From Candidatus Nitrotoga arctica (lineage in GTDB: Bacteria; Pseudomonadota; Gammaproteobacteria; Burkholderiales; Gallionellaceae), in NCBI RefSeq assembly GCF_918378365.1, contig NZ_OU912926.1, forward strand, positions 1,178,001 to 1,242,000: 64,000 bases of DNA, in the 5' to 3' direction. Below the pieces are notes generated by a model. The model did not search any database, was not told the origin of the DNA, and saw only the letters and a program-made list of their open reading frames with translations. Positions 8,860-17,990 of the stretch are shown one piece after another; within the stretch, counting starts at the first letter, position 1, and each line of letters starts with the position of its first letter. The position numbers and the translations under genes were made by a program.

Positions 8860-10462
8860 TTGCGATTTCCTTGTTGAGGGTTAATTGGCTGCGGTAATGG
8901 TCGGCAAGAGAGGGAAATTCTTGATTTACAAGCACACGGAATTTGTCTAAAGCAACGGAGCGGGCACGATACCGCTGTTCGCTGCTTTGCGGCCCAGCAA
9001 TGAAAGCATTTTCGAGAACGGCTTCTGCACGGTCAACCATAGAGCGTAGCCATTGCAAACGTATACTGTCTGGGTCTTCAGAATCAATTTCCGCGTTAAG
9101 CTCTTCGAAAAAGATGGCATCTTCTGCTTGCTCGAATGTCTTGGCAAAAACTCCTGCTTTATCTTTGGTGCTATCGGAAAAATCATTCTTCGCACCTCGG
9201 TTGAAAAGGGTAGCCAATGCAGTCCACAGTACGCGACGACGTAACTGACCTATTGCATGAACACGCTCCTCCGCAACCGTCGCCAGTTGTTTCTTGGTTT
9301 GCTTTTGACGAAGCATGTTACGTACTTTGCGTGAGATGGGAATGCGACGTTCGTGGTAGCCCTCTGTAACGCTCTTGTTACCCGTTGGCCCACCTCTTGA
9401 CAAAGCCTGCATAACAGCAAATATCCCATCATCGCCATCAGAGTCTATCAAAGTCATCGTGGCGGGTTGCCGATACGAATTCTTGCGATACTCATTACCG
9501 AAAAGAAGCGCCGCAGCCAAGTCATAGCTAAACCCATTTGCTCGTATTTTAAGAGCCTCACCATCAATGGCGTTAATGGGTGTCCAAGAATCCCCTGTCC
9601 CACCCTTGCCATTATTTGACGCGACTCGAATTTCTTTGCTGGTTGTGGCTTTGGCATACAAGACGTGAGCATCATCGCTCACCAGTCGAATACGCCGACA
9701 AATTTCTATATAAAACGGGTCAAGGCTGGAAAATGCGAGACTGCCTGATCCATCCCATGGGAGTAGCCACAATAAGCCATTGCTGTTTTTTGTCTCAAAT
9801 CCATAATCATCAACAACTGATGGGCGAGAATTTAGCAGTACAGCCAAATCACGTCCCCACCGTTGTCCAACATTACCTTTCGGTACAGCTCCCATTGCTA
9901 CGCGACATCCACAGCCACCGGCCATGCGAGAAATGCCATAGTTGCCCGCGCCGGAGTAGCCTTCCTGCGTTTGTAGGCTGATTAACGCCATCACCCAATC
10001 ATCCAACTCACCCCGTCGCATCCGAGCTGCTTTGAGGTCGTGATTTTTTGAAGTCACCAGCATGTCCAATTCGTCTGGCGCATACAGTGTATTTTTCCAA
10101 TCGCTTATCTTGCCATCCGGCACAGGGGCCTGCATGAAAGCTGGTTTGTCATGCGGTGCAATCAGGCACCAAGCAGCGCCGTCCGTGTGTTCCGGCGTAA
10201 GCACCAGCAGCGCGTCTTTCCATTCTTGTTCTGTCTCAAAAGGCTTGTCTCGTCCAGCATGATGCAAGGCCATAGCGGCGAGTTGCACCAAAAAGGCGTG
10301 CCACGGGTGGCGTTGGTGCGGGCGTAGCGCGGAAAAGTCTCGCACCTCATCACGCGCCAGTGCCACAAACAAGCCGGGCAGGCTGTATTGCACGGGTTGC
10401 CCGCTGCCCACCAACCGGGCGCGTATTAGCGGTTCATCGAGCAGGGAGTATTGAAGCGTCAC
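8846..10462 (-). CDS. cse1: Cascade large subunit Cse1 (CasA, Cas8e)
   Basis: The 538-residue protein opens 'MTLQYSLLDEPLIRARL' and carries 'GLFVALARDEVRDFSALRPHQRHPWHAFL', typical of Cse1. This subunit recognises the PAM and recruits Cas3. The start is GTG with GGAGAAC upstream, 23 bp downstream of the cas3 stop. The length is close to the family norm (about 500-560), with no frameshift. PAM specificity cannot be read from the sequence alone. Confidence 0.94.
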   Translation of the reverse strand: MTLQYSLLDEPLIRARLVGSGQPVQYSLPGLFVALARDEVRDFSALRPHQRHPWHAFLVQLAAMALHHAGRDKPFETEQEWKDALLVLTPEHTDGAAWCLIAPHDKPAFMQAPVPDGKISDWKNTLYAPDELDMLVTSKNHDLKAARMRRGELDDWVMALISLQTQEGYSGAGNYGISRMAGGCGCRVAMGAVPKGNVGQRWGRDLAVLLNSRPSVVDDYGFETKNSNGLLWLLPWDGSGSLAFSSLDPFYIEICRRIRLVSDDAHVLYAKATTSKEIRVASNNGKGGTGDSWTPINAIDGEALKIRANGFSYDLAAALLFGNEYRKNSYRQPATMTLIDSDGDDGIFAVMQALSRGGPTGNKSVTEGYHERRIPISRKVRNMLRQKQTKKQLATVAEERVHAIGQLRRRVLWTALATLFNRGAKNDFSDSTKDKAGVFAKTFEQAEDAIFFEELNAEIDSEDPDSIRLQWLRSMVDRAEAVLENAFIAGPQSSEQRYRARSVALDKFRVLVNQEFPSLADHYRSQLTLNKEIANESA

Positions 10463-10485
10463 GGTAGTTCTCCAGCATCAGAAAG

Positions 10486-13110
10486 TTAATCATCCTTGAG
10501 GCGTTCCAGCCCAAGGCGAGTATAGCGAAATTGCGCATCGCCCAAGCGAAAGGTAAGACTTGTTTCGGTTTGGCTAATGTCGCTTGGCTCTGCATCGGGC
10601 GACAAGCCTTTGGGTAGCAGATGGTAACGAATCGGCAACTCTTTGAGAGGCTGTCCAAATGGGCTGGGCAGCTCAAGGTTAAAATTAAGTATCCGGTCTT
10701 GTGCGCCAAGGCGTGTGGCAATTTGAACATCGTTGGGAAACTCTTGCTCACCAAAAGCCTGCTCAAAATCCAGCGCCTGCAAACGCGCAATGGTTTGACG
10801 TGCGCCGGTATCGCCTTCGACTTTCTGCCCCAATTTTTGCCAAGCTTCCCCTTTCGCGACTTGTACGCAGTCCAGCTTATCGGGGTGCGTCGCAGCCTCA
10901 ACCAGATAACGGTTGTCGTCAGGAATTAGCACGGATGGCTTCTCGGCAAGCAATGCTCGCGTTGCTTCCAGCACACGCAAGTCGGTATAGACTCCTCCGC
11001 CATTGTGAAACATCCCCAAACCATGTTTTGATTTTGCCAGCAACGGTTCGAGGTCGTGCCGCGCTGGCGTTAACACCCATGCTTGTGCGGATTGAAATTT
11101 CTCAGGACGTTCAGTATCTGGGCGACGATGGCGATGCAAGCGTCCCACACGCTGCAACAAGACATCCATCGGGCACAAGTCAGTTATCAGCACGTCAGCG
11201 TCTATATCCAGGCTTTGTTCCAGTGTTTGTGTGCCAACCACAATGCACGCGCCAACAGGGCGATTTCTGCCTAGTTGCGCTTCAACCGCTTTATCCATCA
11301 CGGGGCGATCTTGCCGACTGAATCGGCTGTGATGAAGCGTGGGAATTCCGTTCACCGTGAACAGCCATGCTTTATCCGGGATACCTTCTTCAATCGCCAT
11401 GAGCGTGGCAATCGCCGTAGGCACGGTGTTGCGAATCACCAATACTTTTGCACCCAGCTTGGCGGCATCTATCGCCAGTGTTGCAATTTTATCTGGTGCG
11501 TCAATGATGTCGTGCGTTGTCCATGTCACACGTTTTGCATTGCCTGTTCCCTCAACGGCGCGCGTTTTATTTTGATCTGAAATCGCGGGGTAAGGTATGG
11601 CACAAGCCGCTTCAAAGGTCATGGGTTTTGCCTGTGGCCGCTTCACACCAGGTGCAAGCGCAAGGTAACGATTGCGGGCACTGGAGCCAAGCGTGGCAGA
11701 CAACAACAATGCTTGACCGCCATTATTGATATGCGCTTTGAGCAAGTGCTCAAGCAGCACGGTCATATATGGATCAGAGGCATGGACTTCATCCACCACC
11801 AAAAAACTGCGCGCCAACATGGCATGGCGCATGTGGGCGTGTCGTACCTGCAAAGCGCCAAGCAAGGCTTGGTCTATCGTACCGACGGCAATCGGTGCGG
11901 CAAGGAAACGCTTGGCTGATTCGGCAGCCCAACGTTGGTGGGCTTTTGCATCGTCTGGGTGGTCTGACCACAGCACTTTAAAATTGGGCAACTGCGTAAC
12001 ATCCCCGCCATCTGCGTTCACATAACCGGGCAAGGCTCGAATGGTGAGCGGCGGATTTTCCGGCCATAGATTTTTGATGGCAGCTTGAACACGGTCATAA
12101 ACCTGCGAAGCGGCCACACGCGTTGGCAAAGCGAAATACAAGCTGTCCACCAAACAAGCACGGAACAAATGTACAAATCGCCATAACGCGGCCTCTGTTT
12201 TGCCACTGCCCGTTTCAGATTCAAGTATCACCAACGGCCCGAGATCGCCATCACTCATCTCGTCTTGAATCGGATGGGGCTTGAGAATGCCGAAGGTGGC
12301 GGCGAAATTGGGCGCGCAAGCATTCAGCTTGCTGCGCCAATTATCTGCATCAAGGCCAATGACAGCGATTGCCTTGCGCGCTCTTTCCTTGGCGGTGACG
12401 GCTCTATCCTCGCCTTTTTCAGAGAACGGGAAAAAGTTCGTATCCGATCCCAGCCAGTCGGCCAGTTGCACCAGTCCCGCGAACAGATGAGCAAACGCGT
12501 GTGCGTTAGGCAATGGCTCGCCACCTGATTCAAAAGCTTGGGGAAAAATTGCTTCAGCACGTTTGCCAATTTCTGTTAGTACGTCGGCGGGTGCGTAAGT
12601 GCCTGCCACTGCCTTCCAGATGTTTCTGTTCCAATCGCCAGGGTTGTCTTTTTTGATCGGACGCCCGTGGTGGCTGATACTTGCAATCAGAAGAGGTTCA
12701 CCAGCATCACCCCATGCACAAATTTTTTCAATTAACGGAGCAATTGATTTTTGTGCGTCAGTTTCAAACAGTCTGATGGCCTCGATCCCATGTCCCGCAT
12801 GAAGAGGCCAACCTTTGGGAATATCCTGTGAATTTTTCCAGCGTTTGGCTTGGAATCCGCTATTTGCTTTGCCAATATCGTGTAAGAAAACCAGCACCGA
12901 TAGGCGCGCAATATCACGTTCATCCAACTCTCTGCCCGCAGCTTCTTTCATCGCTCGACGAATTGAGTGACAAGTGCTTAAACATTCAAAGCAAGCAGCC
13001 ACATCAATCATGTGATCTACCAACGGATGCCAGCGGATAGCCACGCCAAGATTGTCTCGTTCGAGCTTTCCAAAAGCGCGCTGATGCATTGCCACCATTA
13101 AAATATCCAT
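10486..13110 (-). CDS. cas3: CRISPR helicase-nuclease Cas3
   Basis: The 874-residue protein combines an N-terminal HD nuclease with a superfamily 2 helicase. HD residues are visible at H28 ('WHPLVDH'), H77-D78 ('FLHDIGKANSGF') and H147-H148 ('SHHGR'). The helicase has Walker A 'ESETGSGKT' at 297-305, 'VVDEVH' at 438-443 and 'LLSATLG' near 469-475. Cas3 is recruited by Cascade and degrades the target DNA. Its ATG follows the stop of the upstream 31-codon ORF by one base. All catalytic motifs are intact. Confidence 0.96.
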   Translation of the reverse strand: MDILMVAMHQRAFGKLERDNLGVAIRWHPLVDHMIDVAACFECLSTCHSIRRAMKEAAGRELDERDIARLSVLVFLHDIGKANSGFQAKRWKNSQDIPKGWPLHAGHGIEAIRLFETDAQKSIAPLIEKICAWGDAGEPLLIASISHHGRPIKKDNPGDWNRNIWKAVAGTYAPADVLTEIGKRAEAIFPQAFESGGEPLPNAHAFAHLFAGLVQLADWLGSDTNFFPFSEKGEDRAVTAKERARKAIAVIGLDADNWRSKLNACAPNFAATFGILKPHPIQDEMSDGDLGPLVILESETGSGKTEAALWRFVHLFRACLVDSLYFALPTRVAASQVYDRVQAAIKNLWPENPPLTIRALPGYVNADGGDVTQLPNFKVLWSDHPDDAKAHQRWAAESAKRFLAAPIAVGTIDQALLGALQVRHAHMRHAMLARSFLVVDEVHASDPYMTVLLEHLLKAHINNGGQALLLSATLGSSARNRYLALAPGVKRPQAKPMTFEAACAIPYPAISDQNKTRAVEGTGNAKRVTWTTHDIIDAPDKIATLAIDAAKLGAKVLVIRNTVPTAIATLMAIEEGIPDKAWLFTVNGIPTLHHSRFSRQDRPVMDKAVEAQLGRNRPVGACIVVGTQTLEQSLDIDADVLITDLCPMDVLLQRVGRLHRHRRPDTERPEKFQSAQAWVLTPARHDLEPLLAKSKHGLGMFHNGGGVYTDLRVLEATRALLAEKPSVLIPDDNRYLVEAATHPDKLDCVQVAKGEAWQKLGQKVEGDTGARQTIARLQALDFEQAFGEQEFPNDVQIATRLGAQDRILNFNLELPSPFGQPLKELPIRYHLLPKGLSPDAEPSDISQTETSLTFRLGDAQFRYTRLGLERLKDD

Positions 13111-13111
13111 C

Positions 13112-13207
13112 TCAAGACACCATATTCACAACAGCCAATACAATTCCCCCGAGCATGCATCCAAAAAATACCAGCCGGTCTGGGTCAATTTTGATTTCTT
13201 TCCACAT
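13112..13207 (-). CDS. 31-residue single-pass membrane peptide at the head of the cas operon
   Basis: An ATG at 13207 follows a strong ribosome site (AAGGAG, six-base spacer) and opens a 31-codon frame ending TGA at 13112-13114, one base before the cas3 ATG. The peptide reads MWKEIKIDPDRLVFFGCMLG, then GIVLAVVNMVS. It has a charged first third and one hydrophobic segment (about residues 12-30) with a small-residue GCMLGG stretch. It is in the same transcript as cas3, and the near overlap suggests translational coupling. It could be a leader peptide that only sets cas3 translation, or a genuine membrane peptide. I know no named family for it. Confidence 0.55.
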   Translation of the reverse strand: MWKEIKIDPDRLVFFGCMLGGIVLAVVNMVS

Positions 13208-13239
13208 GGGTTTCTCCTTGTTGAATTAATTTGGATGTG

Positions 13240-13279
13240 CCCATGATAATGGGGGTAGTAGCTCATAGCGTGAGCTACT
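13240..13279 (-). promoter_or_regulatory. Palindromes upstream of the cas operon (candidate operator)
   Basis: Two inverted repeats lie between the regulator stop and the cas operon. One has 9-bp arms (AGTAGCTCA / TGAGCTACT, 13257-13279, five-base centre). The other is smaller (CCCAT / ATGGG, 13240-13253). Neither is followed by a T run on the minus strand, so they are not terminators. A site for the adjacent WYL regulator is the simplest reading, but this is inference. No convincing -35/-10 pair can be chosen by eye. Confidence 0.5.
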
Positions 13280-13289
13280 GAAATAAATT

Positions 13290-14264
13290 TCAGGTTTTAT
13301 ATTGCGCCAAAGCAGATTCAAGCAATTTGCTGACACTACCTCTCAGTGCCTTAGGTGTGATTACTTCTACTTCAGTACCGTGCTTGAGTATGTCCATCAA
13401 TAGTTCGCGGTCATCGGAATAGGGGACTTCCAAGCAATAATATCCCTCTTTATCAAAACGAGATTTTTGCTCGGGATGCCATTGTTCAGTGGAAACCCAT
13501 CGTGCCCGTTCTGGGGTAAATCTGAGTTTTGCCCAAGCCACCTTCGTGCCTGAGAATATGCCGTAGCCCTTTTTGAAATAATTTTGGAGTTCAGGTTGCG
13601 GCAATTCAATTGCGGGTGCCGCTATCAATTCCGCATGACGGATGGCATCAATGGAAAAACTGCGGATTCCTTCTCTCAGATGGCACCATGCGTCGACGTA
13701 CCAGTTATCGCGATAGAACAGAAGTTGCTGGGGTGAAATAATGCGGGTGTTTTCTTGCCCGTTCTGGCGATTGAAGTGAGTGATCCGCAATTGTTTGCGT
13801 TGCAACGTTGCCGTGGCGATAGTCTCAAAACATTGGAGGGGCAGGGTGCGTCTGGTGGCGTGCTCCAACTTGATACGCATCTCGATTTCTTCAACACTAT
13901 GATCAGCACTGCCCAGCAAGGCTTTAAGACGGGTTTGCAATGGTGCGATATGGCTGCTTAACAAACCATTGCCAAGATTGGCGAGCAAGTGTTGCATCGT
14001 CAAGAGGGCATGTACTTCTGAGGCAGTGAACCACAATCCAGGTAAGGTGGAGGATCTGTCATTGGGATTGGTTGATACATACCGATACCCTCTGGCGTCT
14101 CGATCCCACTCGATGGGCATATTCATTCGGTTACGCAGATACTCCAGATCACGCTTAAATGTAGCCAGCGAAATTCCAAGTACTTCGAGAAAGATGGAAA
14201 TTGGTACGATCCGACGTGAAATCAGTAGTTGCTCAATTTTGTAAAAACGTTCTGTCCGATTCAT
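13290..14264 (-). CDS. WYL-domain transcriptional regulator
   Basis: The 324-residue protein has an N-terminal winged helix-turn-helix (about residues 5-60, 'IEQLLISRRIVPISIFLEVLGISLATFKRDL') and a WYL domain around residues 140-230 that includes 'LLFYRDNWYVDAWCHLREGIRSFSIDAI'. WYL proteins often sit beside CRISPR and other defence loci and bind nucleic-acid-like ligands through the WYL pocket. It lies directly upstream of the cas operon on the same strand, with palindromes in between, so control of cas expression is likely but unproven. No clear ribosome site precedes the ATG. Confidence 0.85.
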   Translation of the reverse strand: MNRTERFYKIEQLLISRRIVPISIFLEVLGISLATFKRDLEYLRNRMNMPIEWDRDARGYRYVSTNPNDRSSTLPGLWFTASEVHALLTMQHLLANLGNGLLSSHIAPLQTRLKALLGSADHSVEEIEMRIKLEHATRRTLPLQCFETIATATLQRKQLRITHFNRQNGQENTRIISPQQLLFYRDNWYVDAWCHLREGIRSFSIDAIRHAELIAAPAIELPQPELQNYFKKGYGIFSGTKVAWAKLRFTPERARWVSTEQWHPEQKSRFDKEGYYCLEVPYSDDRELLMDILKHGTEVEVITPKALRGSVSKLLESALAQYKT

Positions 14265-14475
14265 AGACTGTTCACATAAGGTGGGCTGTGACGGGATGGT
14301 AGTTCATCTAGTGTCAATCCTAAGGTGCTTCAGGCGGATACCTGAATTGGAAAATGCTATGCCTATAAGCATAAAAGTCGTGATGATAACAAGGATTAGT
14401 ATGGTGAAAGCCCAAGTGCTACGCTATACACTGTTATACAAATTTATGTTCCAACCTCAATAGGGCTGGAATTGA

Positions 14476-15018
<543 letters not shown>

Positions 15019-15457
15019 CTATTTTTAAAGGAAAAAGGAGTCGATTTTTCAAACTCAATGTTCGCTCCCTCTTTATTTTCCTACTCAATTTAATCTTTAT
15101 CATCCATTTACGTAAAATTAATAAATAAAGTGCGGTACCGCACAGATAATTAATCACGATTCAACTATTCTGTAATCACTCCCGCTTCTTGCTAGTGAGT
15201 GCAGATAATTTCCCCAATAATTATTTGTAACTCGAAGTCTCCCCTGACACGCATTAAGCGGAGAGTATTTTTAAATTTCTGCTTCCGCTCTCTTCATTTT
15301 GATAGATAGCGGATTTTTTTGTGTCTTAATAATAATTTTTTTGGAATACCTGAACTCATTGCTTGTTTTTGGGGCTTAAATCAATGGCTTTGGTAGCTGG
15401 AAGCATGAAGTGATAGCCGTAAGATAATTCGCTTACGATAAATGTTATTAATTTTAA
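15019..15457. other. Intergenic, no gene seen
   Basis: AT-rich stretch between tadA and the small membrane protein. It contains several short imperfect inverted repeats but no terminator I would defend and no frame with a ribosome site. Confidence 0.5.
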
Positions 15458-15673
15458 TTGGAGCAACTAAAAAATGCTTTCTTCAGATACAAGCCGCATG
15501 ATAGAAATGCTGAACAAGAGTCTAAAAGTGAACGTAGGATTGATCAGTTTCTGGGAATAAGCACTACGTTTATTATGATCCTGGCAAGTATGTTTATGTT
15601 GTTTGTAGTAGTGGCAACAACAACCGATTGGCTACCATGGAAAATAGACGTGGCTCACTTGCTGGAATACTGA
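15458..15673 (+). CDS. Small single-pass membrane protein with TDWLPW motif
   Basis: The 71-residue frame has a charged N-terminal half ('KPHDRNAEQESKSERRIDQ') and one transmembrane segment (about 35-55, 'FIMILASMFMLFVVVA'), then 'TTTDWLPWKIDV'. The same motif after a single membrane helix recurs in the protein at 52372-52542, so the frame is probably real. Its first codon would be TTG at 15458 with no strong ribosome site. An overlapping ATG frame (from 15474) is 29 codons long and lacks the motif. Function unknown. Confidence 0.5.
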   Translation: MEQLKNAFFRYKPHDRNAEQESKSERRIDQFLGISTTFIMILASMFMLFVVVATTTDWLPWKIDVAHLLEY

Positions 15674-15910
15674 AATGGTTTAAGCTGGGGCCATAAAAAT
15701 TATGGCCTGGTATTGGATCAAAAACGTTGGGAAAATATACCTGAAAGAATACTAAAAGTTAAAACGGCGCGAAAGGTCAAGCGTTAACGCGAGTCTGTTC
15801 GCCCAGCTACTTTTTGTTTTGTTGCATCTTTATTATTTCTAATAACCCAGCTCCAATGACTGCTCGAATTATGTCTTGCTTTTATCGACACTTTTTTTCA
15901 TTTTCTCCTG

Positions 15911-16066
15911 TTATTCAGTTGGCGGATCATCATCTGGATTCCACGGAGAAGGGTCTGGATCGTAAGGCGGTGGATCGTTAATGGGATGTGGTTTTGGGTG
16001 TATGTGTGGCTCTGGGGGTATTCTAGGTTCTTGACCGGGGTGAGGATTTGGGAAGTTTTGTGACAT
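15911..16066 (-). CDS. 51-residue proline-rich protein
   Basis: An ATG at 16066 opens a 51-codon frame ending TAA 15911-15913. The product is about one third proline with repeated P-H-P, P-P-E-P and D-P-P motifs and an acidic C-terminus ('NPDDDPPTE'). It has no signal peptide or membrane segment and looks like a short disordered polypeptide. The strongly skewed composition over the whole frame argues for real coding, but the ribosome site is weak. It lies upstream of, and on the opposite strand to, nothing obvious; function unknown. Confidence 0.45.
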   Translation of the reverse strand: MSQNFPNPHPGQEPRIPPEPHIHPKPHPINDPPPYDPDPSPWNPDDDPPTE

Positions 16067-16126
16067 TATTTACTCGCTATAGACGAATATCAAACCCCAT
16101 CTATTGATGGGGTCTAGGTTATTGTT

Positions 16127-16582
16127 TCAATGATGGCTCCGTTTATTTCCTTTTAGCTGACCGCGTATTTCTCCGTCCTTATTGGCTACGCTATGAACGT
16201 TTAGGTAGAGTTCTCCAGCTTTGTAATTAGCATATTGCCCGTCTGTTAACGATGTGCCAGATGGAATTTCCCAAACGTTGGTAGACGTTTTCTTAAGGGT
16301 GATGATAACCGGCCCATTTTTTCCTGCCGGAGCTTGATGAACATGAGCCGCTGTACCATCGATCCCCGTAGTTGTTATCGATCCACGAATTGATTTGTCA
16401 CCCGCTACTTCTATTTTCCCTACACCGGACGCGGAAGTGCTTACAGTTGGTACTTCTTCGTCGCCACTCAGGGTTACATTCATTGCATCAGCAGATGCAA
16501 TACCAATGCCACCAATCAAAACGCTGACTGCTAAAGTACCGATATAAAAAACGGATCGTGTTTTGTTAAGAATAATATTCAT
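16127..16582 (-). CDS. CHRD-domain secreted protein
   Basis: The 151-residue protein has a signal peptide ('FYIGTLAVSVLIGGIGIASADA') and one CHRD domain, marked by 'AHVHQAPAGKNGPVIITL' and 'GELYLNVHSVANKDGEIRG'. CHRD domains occur in chordin and in many bacterial secreted proteins of unknown function. I chose the ATG at 16582, which has GAGG seven bases upstream. The longer frame to 16609 begins TTG without a ribosome site. The roughly 300 bp between its start and the next gene hold no gene that I can see. Confidence 0.85.
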   Translation of the reverse strand: MNIILNKTRSVFYIGTLAVSVLIGGIGIASADAMNVTLSGDEEVPTVSTSASGVGKIEVAGDKSIRGSITTTGIDGTAAHVHQAPAGKNGPVIITLKKTSTNVWEIPSGTSLTDGQYANYKAGELYLNVHSVANKDGEIRGQLKGNKRSHH

Positions 16583-16947
16583 TAGATTACCTCTATTAAG
16601 ATTAAACAAATTACCAATTTATGATGAGAATGAAGATTCAATCTTTCTGAGCATCATTTCGAGATGGATTATGATTCTCACTTAATAGGAAATCTGTGCG
16701 GTAGGGCACTTATAGGGTCCAAATATGGCTTATTAGGTAAAGTTTATCGCCGTTCTAATTTTTATGGACTGAACCGATTTTTGCGGACTGATGTTTGAAA
16801 TAATGTTTCAAGTATTTTATAAATTTAGTTAAATTTGATATTCTTAAAACATCACAAACTGATTCGTTCACAGTCGTGTAAGGTTATATTATAAAAATTA
16901 AAATTCATATCACCACGCAGACGCTTGAGTTACTCGATGATGCAGGC

Positions 16948-17370
16948 ATGCTGTTGCATCGTTACCTAGTTTCTACAGCTGCTAATGGAGTGGGAGAGAA
17001 ATTCGGCAGCTACTGCACGCCGCGTGGCAAGCACAGCATTCGCGCTAAAATCGGCGCAAGCCAGCCGCTCAATACTGTGTTTGTCAGACGTCGTCCCACC
17101 GGCGAAATCTATACGCCGGAACTGGGGGCGCAGTATCCGGGTCGGGATTGGATACTGACGCGCATATTATGGTTGTCTGGCAGTGAGGTTGGTTTCAACC
17201 GCTTAGGTGCCTGCGACACCATGCGTCGCTATATTTATATACATGGTACGCCGGATAGTACTAAGCTCAGCGAACCTGGCTCCAAGGGCTGTGTGCGTAT
17301 GCGCAATGCTGACCTTCTGGAACTGTTCGATCTCGTTCCGGTAAATACCGAAGTTTATATTGCCATCTGA
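16948..17370 (+). CDS. L,D-transpeptidase (YkuD) family protein
   Basis: The domain carries 'CTPRGKHSIRAKIG', 'TRILWLSG' and the catalytic motif 'YIHGTPDSTKLSEPGSKGCVRM' with the reactive cysteine in SKGC. Such enzymes make or edit 3-3 peptidoglycan cross-links. The first ATG is 16948, but the same frame is open from 16882 and reads IIKIKIHITTQTLELLDDAG, the expected first strand of the domain. No ATG, GTG or TTG exists there; AAGG precedes an ATA at 16891 by seven bases. The true start is therefore unsettled. There is no signal peptide in either version. Confidence 0.85.
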   Translation: MLLHRYLVSTAANGVGEKFGSYCTPRGKHSIRAKIGASQPLNTVFVRRRPTGEIYTPELGAQYPGRDWILTRILWLSGSEVGFNRLGACDTMRRYIYIHGTPDSTKLSEPGSKGCVRMRNADLLELFDLVPVNTEVYIAI

Positions 17371-17492
17371 TCTACAGTGTATATCGGGTTGTTTGATGGG
17401 GAGCGAATGTTATAAGCAATTTTTTTAGCGTACATCTGCTTTCTTGGGATAACGGTCAACTTTTATTACGCGCGGTACGCGAAACTGTATTC

Positions 17493-17849
17493 ATGCGTGA
17501 ACAGGGCGTGTCTTCCGAGATGGAATGGGACGGGCTAGATGAAGCCTGCCACCATGCAGTGGCATTAAGTGCTACGGGTGATGCAATTGGTTGCGGACGC
17601 ATTTCTCCTGAGGGCTATATTGGACGTATAGCCGTGTTGTCAGAATGGCGTGGCAAAAGGGTTGGCAGTTCACTACTGGAGTTGTTGCTTGATTATGCGC
17701 GCAGCCAGCACTATGCTCAGGTGGAACTAGGTGCTCAGATACAGGCTGTGCCATTCTACTTGCGTTTTAACTTTGCGGAAGTTGGTGAAATTTTTATGGA
17801 CGCCAACATACCGCACATCAAGATGCAGTTACGCTTAAAAAATTGCTAA
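17493..17849 (+). CDS. GNAT-family N-acetyltransferase
   Basis: The protein has the GNAT acetyl-CoA site 'YIGRIAVLSEWRGKRVGSSLLELLL' (R/Q-x-x-G-x-G/A type) and 'EQGVSSEMEWDGLDE', a pattern common in a GNAT subgroup. The frame is open upstream to 17397 and encodes 'LLLRAVRETVF', which homologues normally have before 'xEQGV', yet no ATG, GTG or TTG is available. GGGGAG lies eight bases before an ATA at 17412. The start given is the first conventional codon. Substrate unknown. Confidence 0.8.
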   Translation: MREQGVSSEMEWDGLDEACHHAVALSATGDAIGCGRISPEGYIGRIAVLSEWRGKRVGSSLLELLLDYARSQHYAQVELGAQIQAVPFYLRFNFAEVGEIFMDANIPHIKMQLRLKNC

Positions 17850-17901
17850 CACCAGCCTGTCGTTCTGTGAATGTAGGGGCGTACTTTATTGAGTAACCCA
17901 G

Positions 17902-17969
17902 GGACAGTTTTGTTCCATTGAGAGTTCCTTCACAGGATGAACTCTCAAAAAAATACTGTCCGATTTTTT
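17902..17969 (+). terminator. Long palindrome with T run, probable terminator
   Basis: Inner arms TTGAGAGTTC and GAACTCTCAA (17918-17948) are enclosed by GGACAGT and ACTGTCC (17902-17908 and 17955-17961), followed by seven T. It lies between the convergent GNAT gene and ygfZ. The centre of the stem pairs imperfectly. Confidence 0.5.
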
Positions 17970-17990
17970 TGCTACATTCTTACTCGATTT

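Noticed and set aside
14281..14463. 60-codon ORF between the WYL gene and tadA
   Set aside because: No ribosome site; the region fits a promoter gap for tadA.
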